Origin: Dirofilaria immitis
Lineage: Eukaryota > Nematoda > Chromadorea > Rhabditida > Onchocercidae
DNA length: 64,000 nt
Assembly (NCBI GenBank): GCA_024305405.1
Contig: JAKNDB010000087.1
Location: forward strand, 496,001 to 560,000
Direction of reading: 5' to 3'
Shown: positions 27,801 through 40,800 of the stretch, piece by piece
Position numbering within the stretch: the stretch's first letter is position 1
How the letters are laid out: the number at the start of each line of letters is the position of its first letter
The notes under the pieces: generated by a model
Databases searched by the model: none
Seen by the model: the letters and a program-made list of their open reading frames with translations, nothing else
Told to the model about the DNA's origin: nothing
Translations under genes and position numbers: made by a program

Positions 27801-29016
27801 TTAAATTCATCATAATTAATTACAGTATATAAATAATTAGTTTCTAATTGTACGATATTCAAAACTATTACAGTAATCCAATTTACCGTTATATTTAATT
27901 TACAATGATAATTTTAGATATCACGAATAAATAATAAATAGTAAAGAATGATAATTTTAAATATTACGAATGAATAATAAAGAATAATGATTTCGATATC
28001 ACGAATGAGTATGATCGGTTTCTAATTATACGATATCCAAACTATTACAGTAATCTAATTTATCATTATATCGAATTTACAATGATAATTTTAGACATCA
28101 TGGATGAATAATAAGGAATAATAATTTTAAATATTACGAATGAATAATAAGGAATAATAATTTCGATATCACGAATGAGTATAATCGGTTTCTAATTGTA
28201 CGATATTCAAACTATTACAGTAATCTAATTTATCATTATATCGAATTTACAATGATAATTTTAGAATAATAAAGAATATTAATTTTAAATATCACGAATA
28301 AATAATAAAGAATAATAATTTTAAATATTACGAATGAATAACAAAGTAAATAGCTAGGATGGAAAAAAGCATTGAATATTGTTGTTATCATGATGAAATT
28401 TAATCAATTATGCTAAATTAAAAATAAATGATTGATACATTTGTTCTTTCAATCGATGATTAATATCATTTCGAATACATTATATCTTATCTTTTTTTTC
28501 ATCCTTGTTATTTTAATTTTGAATTTTTATTCATTTATTTTTATATTTTAGTATTTCATAATTTTACACTTTTAAAATAAAACTTATATAACAGCTTGAT
28601 CAAATGTAATCAAAATTATATTTAACATTAAAATGTAAATCAAAAAAGAAAATATTTTTCATATGATAAGAAAATTATAAATCGATATAATTGATAATAT
28701 CATAAATCATTTCATTACTAATTATCAAAATTTGAAATGGAAAATAGAAGAATGGAAATGAAAAGTTCGAAAGATTGTAATTTAATATAAATGACATTGC
28801 CAAAATATTGAGAAAACAATTTTTTAAGTTAGTAAATATAATTTTCAGTTCAAAAAAATTATTAAAATTAATTAATTGATTTAGAAATTCGATATTTATT
28901 AATTCAGTAAGACAGAAAAAATATTTGGTAAATAATTGATTATTTTAAGAAATGAATTGTATAAAAGAAATGAAATTATCAATTAACAAACAAGTTTGAT
29001 AAGAGAAATAATTGAA
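24895..29016. other. gene-poor AT-rich region
   Basis: Starts with the 3' UTR of the polyhomeotic gene. After about 25.7 kb the sequence becomes extremely AT-rich with many short direct repeats. I found no exon with conserved protein on either strand. Confidence 0.5.
27841..28362. repeat. degenerate tandem repeat, ~175-base unit, three copies
   Basis: The block starting TTTCTAATTGTACGATATTC recurs at 27841, 28019 and about 28190, each followed by ATTACAGTAATC and a run of GAATAATAA subrepeats. The last copy is shortened. Confidence 0.7.
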
Positions 29017-29145
29017 ATGGATGAGATGGAATGGTTAGAAGATGATGAATTCAAAAAAACAAAAGGTATTGCAGAAGTTTATCGATACGAACCTGTTATG
29101 CTTCCTTTCCTTCGTCTTCTTCTTACCAAATGCATTCCTCGCTAA
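29017..29145 (+). CDS. small acidic ORF, 42 aa; possible far 5' exon of ribokinase
   Basis: ATG at 29017 opens MDEMEWLEDDEFKKTK and stays open to TAA at 29143-29145. A donor AAAAG/GTATTG lies at 29066. Splicing from there to the acceptor at 31109 keeps an open frame into the ribokinase and would add about 33 residues to its N-terminus. Ribokinases normally begin close to their first beta-strand, so this extension is not needed. Real coding status is undecided. Confidence 0.25.
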   Translation: MDEMEWLEDDEFKKTKGIAEVYRYEPVMLPFLRLLLTKCIPR

Positions 29146-31100
29146 TTTTCTTTCCTTATTTTTTTTTTTATTTTAATTTCATATTTCTTATCAATATGTA
29201 ATTTTATTTACTTGCTAACAGATCTTATCAATTTATCATCAGATGTTATATACATTTAGTTTATGTTTGAGGAAATACATATGAATAGCAAAATTATTTA
29301 TCATTTGATACGATTCTTTATCATCTTTTCTATTTAAGTAACAATTGTTAGTTAATATTTAATGTTATCAATACTGATTTAAATTCTGATTTTTAAATGG
29401 CAAATAGTAAAATTCTTTCATTTTCATTTTAAATCCAATTCAAATTTACTAAATTTCGGTATGATAAGTTTTGATAATTCCATTTCAGTATGATAAGTTT
29501 TGATAATAATTGCATGTTGTCGTCAAGTTATGATAAGGAAATTTATTGAATTTTTTAAATGGAATTATATAAGTTAAAATAAATATATAAACTGATATGA
29601 TACTAATCACATCGGACAGAAAAAACTTTTGCTCGTAAAATAAGCAAATGTTTGAATATTAATGATAAAATGATTATTCTATTAGTGAGAAAAAAAACAT
29701 CAATTGAAATATTTTCAATTATCACTAATTAACATAAAATTATCACTTACTAAATTATTTTCAATAAAATTTTTGTTTATGCATTTTGCTTATGCTAATA
29801 GAAATAATCATCATTTTTTCCATACTGATAAAATAATCATCATTTTTCGTAACAGTTTAAAAAATAACTATGAAGACTATCATGGCAATACATAATATTT
29901 ATTCGTTGAATAGAGTATTTAAATTATATTAAGATAATTAGAGAAGTTATCAAGGTTAATAAAGATTTAAAATCATAGTAATTATTATTATAAAGATTAG
30001 CTGATATCATAGTTTATTTACTTATTATTTAATCTTATTATTCTCATACATAATAAATAATAAGAAATGTAAAAGAGAATATTTTAATATGAAATAATCA
30101 AACCTATGAAAAATTACTAAAATTTTTGAAAATGCTATTTTATCAAAATTTGCATAAATATAAGAGTAAAAATTTATACGCTAATTATTTATTAGTTAGA
30201 TTTGATCGTATCGTATCGTATCGTATCGTATCGTATCGTATCGTATCGTATCGTATCGTATCTTATCGTATTGTATTGTATCGTATCGTTAAATATTTTC
30301 TTCTCTAATTCCTACTTTCACATTCAATTAAATATAAATTTAATACAATTCAGGATAGAGGGAAAATTTTATAATTTGAGTTAAAATTAGAATAACACAT
30401 ATATACTACATGCCAACTTTTATTTCTTGTAATTCGAATTTTTTCAAACTTTTTTTGTTTTTCAAATTATTTTTTACGAATTAATTCGTTGCATACTTTT
30501 CAATCTTTTTTTTAAATGAGAAAAAAAATAAAACATTAAACGATAATAGTAAATATGAATGTAGAAAAATCTGAATCTGTGCTTTGTCCATTTTGTTCTT
30601 TTTATCTACAAAATATATATTATCAAATTATTTTTGATCATCGATCGTATATTGGGCAAAAAGATTATAGCAAATTTTGATATGATTTAGATCATATTTT
30701 GTTTTATATTCTCAAATGATATCTGATATCATTATGATCTTTTGATATTATGCCTTTTATTTATCACATAAAGATTAAACACTTTTTTATCATATTCTTT
30801 TATTAATTAACGAAGAAGAAAAAACAAAACCTGGGAATATAATTTGGATTCATTAGTCATATTGAAATTTTGAAATTGATATTAATCCGAATTTCAAACC
30901 TTATCAATAATTCAATTCTCGTTTATTATTGTATGAATCAAATTGGATAATTATATTTGGATTTAAAAGGGTATAGAAATTTGATGTTTTTCAATAAAAT
31001 TCAACTTCCGCTTCCTTATCAAAGGTGAAAAATAGTAGGAATATATTTTTGTAAAATTGATAATTTTATTTAGCTGTAATTATTTAGTTATAAAACTTTT
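29146..31100. other. AT-rich region upstream of ribokinase
   Basis: No conserved exon seen apart from the possible 5' exon at 29017. Contains the TCGTA microsatellite at 30205-30289. If the exon at 29017 is real, this is an intron. Confidence 0.45.
30205..30289. repeat. (TCGTA)n pentanucleotide microsatellite
   Basis: About 17 head-to-tail copies of TCGTA with a few TTGTA/TCTTA variants near the right end. Because the unit is five bases and stop-free, it stays open in several frames and gives spurious Ile-Val-Ser-Tyr-Arg ORFs. Confidence 0.95.
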
Positions 31101-31159
31101 TTTTTTCAGCATTTTGTCAGTCCGAAAAAGTTGTAAAATATTTTCTCGATACGATACGT

Positions 31160-33774
31160 ATGATGGTTGATATTGTTGTTTATGGAAGTATTATTCAAGA
31201 TTTAGTAAGGTAAATTTATGAATTAAAAAGAATAATTTTAGTATCAAAGTATAAATTGTAGTAAATGCAAAAGTTTTTAGATAATAACTATTAACTTATC
31301 AGTGGTTATTATTATTATTCTTATCGTAAATAAATACAATTACAAGCTCACTAATTATTTGATTGGATTAATTAATATAACTTAAATTATAAAAGTTATA
31401 AGCAGAGAGCTATAATCTTTTTTTTTTTTTTAATAAATTCATATCAGTAATATATTATCGATTAATATTAGTATTTAACGGAATATTTTAACGATATTTT
31501 CCATAATTATTTCCTTTCTAAAAGATATATTTTTGCATCTTAGATATTAATTATTTGATAGCTAATATCATTTCTTACCTTTCCTTTTACTAAATTAATT
31601 TATTCTATCGTAACATTTTTGCTTGGAATAAGTTATTCATTTAAGTTTTTAAAGTTATACGGATCATTTTCCACGACCAGGTGAAACTATAAAGGTACAT
31701 TTACAATGTCACCAGGAGGAAAAGGTGCTAATCAAGCTGCTCAAGCTGCTATGTTAGAGTGCTACAGTATGCATGATTGGAACGGTAAGTAATTTAATTA
31801 TTATTTTGCTAATTATGAAAAATTGTTATAGTATTTAATGAAATATGGATATATATGTTATTATTCACTTCAAATGGAAAGAAAGACGTTAAAAGAGGAT
31901 GAGGAAATAATATTGAGATGGACAGGTAAATGAAAATGATATATTTAGAACTTTTATAATTAAATATTAAAAACTTAACTAAATTATTCGTAAAATTTCT
32001 TAAAATTTCATCGTTCCTTCCTCTTGAACTTTATGACCTTCTTAATTTTTGAATCAATTTCTACTCCAGAAAAGAGCGGAATGGAAAGATGAACTCTTAA
32101 GCATCTGTGCTATAGTAGAGGTAGGATTATATAAGACAATCAAACGCTTAGAAGTGTTCCGTTCAAGTTGCTTATGAGATTTTTAATCAACGTGAGGGAT
32201 CTATTTTAACGTTAAATTTAAGATTCCTCCTTGGTAAAGCAATCGATCAAATATCCTATATTAAAATTTTTATATTATACAGTATTTTAAAAAATTTATG
32301 ATAAAAATTTAATCATAGATAAGCTTTGATATATTTAAGGTTGGCAAAGATGTATTTGGAACAAATAATGTTAACAATCTCAAAAGTTTTGGTATAAATA
32401 CTGAAAATGTTGTTATTAGTGATAATACAAGAACTGGCTGTGCTACAATAATTGTTACAAAAGAAGGTATGATAAATTATCATATTATCATCGTCAATAA
32501 TAATTCTCTTGCCAATATTTTATAAACATGTCAAATTTTTCAAAAAAAAAAAAATCAATTAAAAATAAAAATATAACAGTTAGATTTTTCGCATGAATTT
32601 TTTCTCTTTGCAATTTATTCGAGAAATTTGAGGTGAAAATTCGATAGTAATTGCACCAGGCGCAAATATGGAATCTTTGTCATCACGAATTGACGAATTG
32701 GAGAAGGTTGTTGCTTCTGCAAAATTGTTACTTTGTCAAAACGAAACAGCTTATGAATTCGTAAAACGAATATTTGAATTAGCCAAAAACATAATGGTTC
32801 GACCTTTATCTCTTGAAGTACCTACTAAATAATAGAAATAAAATTTTAAAACTCATATTTTCCAAAAAAAAAAAAAAAAGAAAAAGAAAAATTCAAAAAA
32901 TCAAAATTGAAAAGTTTAAAGAAAAAAAATTTACTATATATTTATTTGCAGTGCAAACATTTCTGAATTTTGCTCAATCGAAGAATCTTTTGGTAAAAGT
33001 ATTTTACAATTAACGGATATATTATGCGCAAATGAAATTGAGATAAGCTTGAATATTTTGAAAGAATGAAATACTTACTTATTCACTAGCAATAAATGAT
33101 ATAATAATTTTGAAATATATTTGAAAATAATTATTATCTAACATTTCAATATAGCAATAATATTTAATCATACAATAATATCATAATGAAGTGGAAGTCA
33201 AAAAAAGTTTTGCAAAACTTTAATTAATTAAAATTACCATTCATAAAGTCTTATTTTCGCTTTTTTTTCTTTCTGCTTTTTATAAAATTTCTTTCATATT
33301 TTTTTTGTAATTGTATTTTTGCATTATTTCAGGCGGAATATCTTTCAGATCAACATATTGAATCTATTGAAACTGCCCAAAAAGCTGCCAAGAAGTTACT
33401 AGAAGCTGGTCCACGAATTGTTATTTTAACGCTTGGAGAGAAGGGTGCTGTCTATAGTAGTAAACATGGTGATTCAGGTCATATAGCAGTACCAGAAGTT
33501 AAAGTTGTTGAAACTACGGTAGGCATATTTCCAAATAAAGTTTGACTACTTCTCAGTATCTTTCAACATTTGCTAAAATTATTGAGATTTCCTTATAGGG
33601 CGCTGGTGATAGTTTCTGTGGTGCATTTGCATATTTCTATGTGAAACGATCTGAACTGGAATTAAAAGAACAGATTCGACGTGCTACATATATTGCTACT
33701 CTTTCAGTACAACGAAAAGGTACTCGTGACTCATATCTATGGCCAAAGATCTACCTCCGAATTTATTGAAATGA
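31160..33774 (+). CDS. ribokinase (PfkB family)
   Basis: Phosphorylates D-ribose to ribose-5-phosphate with ATP in the cytosol. Exons: 31110 (ATG 31160)-31209, 31655-31784, 32340-32466, 32633-about 32817, 32952-33042, 33333-33518, 33599-33774. N-terminal strand VDIVVYGSIIQDLV, then the PfkB glycine motif SPGGKGANQAAQAA, VGKDVFG, substrate-side VIAPGAN, ILCANEIE, and the ATP/catalytic motif GAGDSFCGAFAYF with the catalytic Asp at about 33609. The tail ends KDLPPNLLK, as in human KDLPLTLF. The acceptor TTTTTTTTCAG at 31109 may be a trans-splice site. Frame jumps occur at 31691-31693 (one A short), around 31755-31761 (one base extra or two short) and about 33737 (one base short). The donor after 33042 reads AT instead of GT. 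The 32817 boundary is uncertain. Confidence 0.88.
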
Positions 33775-34863
33775 TCTTCAATACCTGATCATCTCTAATG
33801 TTTCCTGTTCTTTTTTTTCAAAATTTACTGAAGAAAAATAGAAAATAAAAAATGGTTCATCTATAGACTTTTAGACAAGATGAAAAAATATTCAAATATT
33901 GTTTTTAGAAATGATTAAATGAAATTTAATTTCCACTCTAATATTAAATCTTCTTCCCTTTAATACTGACGCAGTTTATTGGGATATTAATGAATATTGT
34001 CTTAATATGCAAGTAAATCCACTTATTTGTGCAACATAAAATACTATCTGATAATATTTTATTATGATAATACAATGAAATGACACGAAATATGGATAAA
34101 AGAAAATATTTTGAAACTAGATTATGAACAATTCTTATTTTTCTTTTAAGAGCAACAATGTCATCAACAAAAATTATTAAATATCCATTGCACCTTGTAC
34201 AAATTTTAGTTCTACTATGTTTATTAGGGGATAAACCGTATAAATTTTCTTCAACTTAATTCATAAAATATTATATTCCATCTCTTTTAACACATGAAAC
34301 GAATAATTTGGCTGATCTATTCATAAATATATTTGGTTTAACAATTAATTTCTGGACATTATGAACCTTTTATGCTTTGCTTCCACAACTTCTACATCAG
34401 AAACATCCAAATTTCTTTTGGACAATGAAATTAAACATGGAAAGGAGAGAGAGAGAAACATGTACACTGAATAATTTATCTAAATTTATGAAAGATTTTT
34501 AAAAATAAGAAATTTAATTACTACTTGCTCCATAATACCAAAAAGAAGGAAAATGTAAAATTTGTAATCCAAAAAAAAAATTTAATTACTAATTACTCCA
34601 TAGTAGCAAAAGGAGAAAAATATTCTATGAGAAAGATTTTCTACAGCAAATCATGGAACAATCCAATTTTCGACAAATTTCCACTCTTAAATAAAATGAT
34701 CTGATTAAAAAAGTCAATCGAAACGAGATCCAGTAAAAACAAAATAATACGTTTCAGAAAAAACTAAATAACAATGACGAGAAGAAAAAATGTAATTAAA
34801 TCCACCTATGATTAAAAGAATGATAGAAGAAATAAGATCTAGAAAAGCATTATCTTCCAGGCC
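33775..34863. other. convergent 3' intergenic region
   Basis: Between the stops of the ribokinase (+) and RRM-protein (-) genes. Nothing recognisable apart from the presumed 3' UTRs. Confidence 0.5.
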
Positions 34864-37800
34864 CTATCGCCACGCTTCATATGTTTCAGCAGAACTGCTA
34901 CCTTGTGGTTGAGTATATCTAAAAATTAAAAACTTTATTTACTAAGTTTTTGGGATAGAAAGCTAAAATCTGCATGTATAAGTTATGAAATATTTTCTTC
35001 ATTTCCTACTCTTTCTCGATCTTCCGCAATCTAATATTTTCTCTCTTTTCTTCTCTATTTTCTTATTTTTTAAATCTACCTTTTCTTATTACAATAGCAA
35101 CTGCACAGCCTACCAGACGCCATGAGTTTAGATTTCGATTTTTCCTAGCTTTTTCTAACCAGAATAAGATGCTTATTAAATAAACGAATTAAGAAAATAT
35201 GATTTTCCCATAATAAATATTAATTATGCAACATTTATGCAACCGATGATCAGATTGCTTTGGAATCTCATATTTAATCAGAAATTATAATTCAAAGTCA
35301 ACGTCGTCTTCCCTGAGAATATTACTAAACTAGTAACGGATATGTGGATGAAATTGATTCTCGAGTCTCAATTAGCAGGTCAAACTATCCTCTTCCCCTT
35401 CTTCTCTCTTCACCATCTTGGTTGTTTTTCTTGTCTTCAACTTGTTTATTTTTTTGAATAAAAGATTTGATTGTTGAGATCCCGAAGTTTTTGATTAAAA
35501 ACATCTGATAGGCAGTGCAAACGAAACGGTTTACCGTATCAAAGTTCTGCATTCAGCGAAGGGAGGATTTCGGGACTTACATCGACGGTGTAACCCAGGC
35601 TGGCATCTTACTCGTGGTATTTGTTGCTGGTAACGATGATGTTGATGGTGTTTGCATAACTGCGTACGGATCATTCATCTCTATACGTCTTGGGTAATCT
35701 GGTACAGTGTTTTGTGTAGACAATTTTTTCGCAAGATCGCTATAATTAAAAATTGAGAAAAAAATTCTAAATTAAACATAAAAAGATGATGCAGCAAATA
35801 TTAGCAAAAGGTCAATTATTCATTTGAGAAAAAATATAGAAATTCTGTCCTTTTACTTATATCTGAAAATAACTTACAGTTCTCTTTCAAAATCGATTAT
35901 ATGCATCGAACGAGCAATAATCATACTTTTACACGAGCAATAATCATACTTTCCTTACGAATAAAAAAACAACAAAAAAAATGGAGACATATAATCAGAT
36001 ATAGTGCAATTCTGACAAATTTCCAAGTTCGTGCGTCTAACTATTTTGCTCTTAATTTTAATTTCCAAGACAACGATTAATCTAGTCCAGAAATAAAAAA
36101 AAGAAATAATCATTTTCGAATTTGAGCATTCTCTCTAGAAATTAAATTCCAGACAATTGAAGCAAATGAAATTTACAGTTTCAAAGATAGCTGAAAATCG
36201 AAACAAAGAAAGATACGAAATGGAATCGCCAGAATCAAAAAAGAAGTTGCAAACTTCTTCACTTTTAAAAAATCAATAAAAAACAAAACATCATCATTTT
36301 TAGTTGCTTATCAAACTTATCGATAATTTCTCGATGAGATCTAAATCCCAAAAATCTCTGAGATCACAGAAAATGGAAATTGTCATCCAGAAAAAGAATA
36401 TAATCTTATGAATACACGCCTTTCAATGACAAAAAAATACCGTCCAGTAAAAAATGGTACATACGCAAAGATCAAATTAATAATCAGGAAGGAAAACTGC
36501 AAAACTTACTCAATAACTTTTTGTTGGCGTAAAATATGCTCTTGCAAATCCATTTCTTTTCTGCGTTCCAGAACGCCACTTACTAAAGTTGATAAATTAA
36601 ACTTCAGCTAAAATGAAAGAAAAACATATGTGTAATATTCATACTCTATCCTCCCCTCTATTACTAATAAAGGACAATTTGCAAGTACCTATTAAAAAAT
36701 GATGAAACACCTGACTACAAACAGTACTGTATTCTACAAACAAAAGTTAACTAAAAGTTATAAATGTACCTTCCAATCTTTTTTAGTTCCAAATGATTTA
36801 AACTAAAAAGAAAAAACATGAAAAACCAGAATTACACGGAACAGCGGGACGCGGTGGAGGCGGAGCTACATCTCCGCAATATCCATCACGGGCAATTTTC
36901 CCAGTGGTTTCTTTCGCCTGGCATCCGCATAACCATACGAATCAAAGGCAGGGCCATATGAATATGGAGCTGGCTGTGGTGGACGTCTCCAACTGAAAAT
37001 GACACTGATTCTTAACTTTGTCTCCTTAACAAATAATAACTTCAACAAATGAAGAGATGATAACAATCTTTGATATACAAGGGTATGCTACTTCCTCCTT
37101 TCCAAGAATGAGTGACTGCCTCAATCTTTAAGTAATAAAAAATTTATAAAAGATTCGAAAAGCAGAAGCACTGAGTCGGAACAAACTCATCAAATTCAGA
37201 GGAAGTGTGACATCGCAAAATACGAACAATACTTCAAATAAAAAAACATACGGTTCAATTCTGTAACCTCCTCCTCCATACCGCGGTGGAACTGGTGGCA
37301 TTGAATAAGATGGAATTGATCGAAATGAATCCGATCGACTATATCGTCGTCTTCTATATCGGCCTGCTCTTAAAAAAAAAAAAAACGAATTTTCTCCATG
37401 CGAAATAATAAAACCACTAATGAATTATGAAAATCAAAGATATGTGCAAAATTATAGGATCAATAAAATTTATCTGATTTGGACAAATATTTCGGTATTT
37501 TTATGTCAATAATATACATCAAACATTTTTGATTCATTTTTTTCTAGTAGGAGAATTTCCAACTACACGCATACAAATTTCTTAATGATTAACCTTCGAC
37601 GTTTCCGGGACGGTCCACCACCATCATCCTCTGCTATTCGCTTCGCATCACCAGAAGATTGACCTTTTTGGGAAATGTTGGTTTTGACTGCAAATTCCTC
37701 ATTCCCACATTTTTTCAGCCGGCTTAATACTCTCATAACTATGTGCAATATTGCCATCAGTATAATTACTACCACTGCCTCTGACAGTATCTTTTTCCTG

Positions 37801-40800
37801 CTCCATTTCCAATGTACGCTTTCGTTCTTGCGCTGTTCTTGCAGTATCAGTTCGGGTCAGCTTCGATTCCACTGCTACCGATGTTTTGGATATTTTATCC
37901 TGTTCCTGTTCATTTTTTTGGATTGGGTGTACGAGATGAATTCTTTATAAGTTAACAAACAGTATACATCGGTTTCTGGTGTTGGCACAATAAGACGATC
38001 CCATCCATGAAAATCCACTGAAAGAAAAATTTCTTTTTCAGAGATAAATCTTTAAGAAAATAAAAAAAAATAATAAAACACTACAGCAATGATAGATGTT
38101 ATAAATATGGAGAAATTTCTTCTCCTAACTAACAATGCTTAAAATATACTCAGGATTTACGAAATATTACGAAACAAAGAAATATTCACAGTATGTGAAT
38201 AGTTCTTAATAATATAAATAATCACTGAATGAATAATAGAATTCAATGTCTTGAAATTGGCTTCTGTTTTAAAAAAAATTGAAGCAAGAAACTTAATTAG
38301 AATACTATTATATCAATATATACTATATCTTTACATAAGCAATAAATCTAAAGATCACTGTCAAAGCAATAAATCTGAAGACCATTGTCAAGCTTATTAC
38401 TTCTATAACGATTATGAGCTATATTTTCATATATGCTTCATCACAAATAATTACCATTCGGGAAATATACTTTGACATAATTGCTCGGTACATTTCGTGT
38501 CCCGAGACGAACAAAATCATTATTAGAATGAGCTGCTACGGCTTCCCGAGCAGTTGGAAACAACAAAACCGCCATACGTTGCCTTAAAGCTTTTACTTGA
38601 CGAAGCAAAACTTTAGCAGTAAAATCAATTCTGCTGAATCAGGATCACAAACGTATCTTAAATCCCTCATCAAAACAAGAATATGTTAATATCAAATTAA
38701 TTAGTTAAGCTCTTTCTAAAACTTATAGCTTGTTACGAATAACTCTTAGCAAACTGTATTAATTTTAAAAAAAGAGAAGTTTTAACTTACCCTAACATAT
38801 CCTTTTCAAAACATACACTTTCGATCGGATAATTTTTGAAACAAATTTCACGAATCTGCTTCTCCGTTATTTCATCACTTATAGGTTTCACAATCAAATA
38901 ACGCATACTTTCCATCGGTTCTCGCATTCGACCTAAACGGCTTTCCAATATTTCCTTGTATTTTCGTACCCATTTTGCTAAAATTGAAACAATCCATAGG
39001 AAAAAAACTGCAGATAAAGAAAGAAATAGAAGGAAATTACGCTGAACAAATAAAATTTAATGAACTTAAAATCAGATAACTACGATGGCGTTCCTCAAAA
39101 AACAAACATCTGGCAACTATCATAAATTTTACTCGTTTCAATAATTCATTGAGACTTAGAATCACAGTTTATATCGGTTAAGTCGCGATAATAAGATCTC
39201 CTGCAAAGGTTTTGCGACAAAACCTTCTGTTTCGCTTCTCTTTTTGATTTGCATTATTTATAATTCGTCAAGAACAACTCTTCAATTCTACTGAATCATT
39301 AAAGAAAGAGAAATCTCATGATAAACAACTGTGGATGGACCAATTAGATAATCAAACCTGAGATTTGTGTTGACTTGTAAATGGAATTAAAGATACGCAA
39401 TAGAGACAAATTTCTGGTGCAGGAGGACTTAGAAAATGTATTAAAAATGTAAATCCATATTTTGTAATAAAATATTTTTTGGTCTAGTCGAGTAAAAATA
39501 AAACTTTACTTTGTGGCAAATAAATTTTCACCCGATGTGCACCAGTTCGTATATGAACGAGATTATTTACAGCACAATATGCAATGGGATGATCACTTTG
39601 GAAATATGCTTCAATTCTCCTGAAAATAAACGTTCCAAAACTTTACCCTCAAAGTCATTAATCATTATTCGATGAAATCCAAGAAATAACCTACCCATAT
39701 AAATGATTAAAATCTGCATCAATTTTTCCAGCTGACAACGGAAATTCCATAATAACTCGTTTACAACGTAGAAGAGCAGTGTAAAACCAAGGATTATGCA
39801 TATCTGCTGGTAACACATTTTCAAAAATTACTACACGTCTGTCTGATTCATCCTTGCACACTACAAAAGTTGTACTCAATAAAAACTGGATTGGATATGA
39901 TACAATGATTGGATAAACGTGCAACGAAGGGTAACATAATCGATTATGCTGCGTTAACTGCTATTCATCTTTGTACGCTCATTGTATACTGGACGGAATA
40001 TGCTATTCAGAAATTTTTCAAACTGGTGGTGACGTTATTTTACATTATTAAACTATGGAAATAATTTAAACACTATTAATATGGTGGAGTATTTCGAAAA
40101 GTTCCACTAAGTACATTACTGAAATGTGGAGGAACAGCCAAAAAACTTGATCATATTTTATGCCACAGTTAACATAAAGCTCACGCCTCCACTGAAATTC
40201 TGGAGCGCCATCCCAATCAATTGGCAATGTTTTGTAATATTCTGCCATAATCATTTTGTTGGTTAATTTATCCGGACCCGTTTCTCACCCAAACTTCTTA
40301 CTGTTATATTCTTCAAACTTTCCACTACAGCAAGAACTACTTCAGTATCTGTTTCTTGAATGATATTTCCAATTTCTTCTCCGATGTTTTCTGAAAAATA
40401 TGAGAAACATCAACAACATTTGCCCACCAAAATATGTTATCTCATTTTTTTATTCCATGAAATTCATATTTTCCAGTAAAATTACAATTTCGTCATTTAT
40501 TTATTATAAATTAAGCGATCATTATGACTCTTTACGACTGAGGAAACAAGAACGATTCTTTTATCCAGAAAACATGTTCCTAAGTCCCAAAATTTAACAG
40601 TATCCTTGACTTCATTCAAAGTCGCACTTTAAATCGAAGACAATTCACTTCTATTAATCTTTGTTTGCCAAGTTCAGAAAATTTCTTTTCTTCAAAAAGA
40701 AAAAATCTATTTCAATCCCTAAGATATTTGCTTTTAGAACCTATAAAGCAGAAAAGTAATTCAAACATTTATGGTTATTCTTCACAATGGCTGACAATAT

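Noticed and set aside
30126..30384. Ile-Val-Ser-Tyr-Arg repeat proteins
   Set aside because: Open in two frames only because the TCGTA unit has no stop codon; no splice or start context.
36866..37066. Stop of the RRM gene at 36866
   Set aside because: With one base added at 36917 the frame continues into a Pro-rich stretch and four more in-frame exons down to 34864.
40066..40254. Continuation of the RRM exon past 40148 (FWLFLHISVMYLVELFEI)
   Set aside because: Splicing at CAA/GTTTTT to 39948 keeps phase and gives a better continuous protein; the extra residues are intron.
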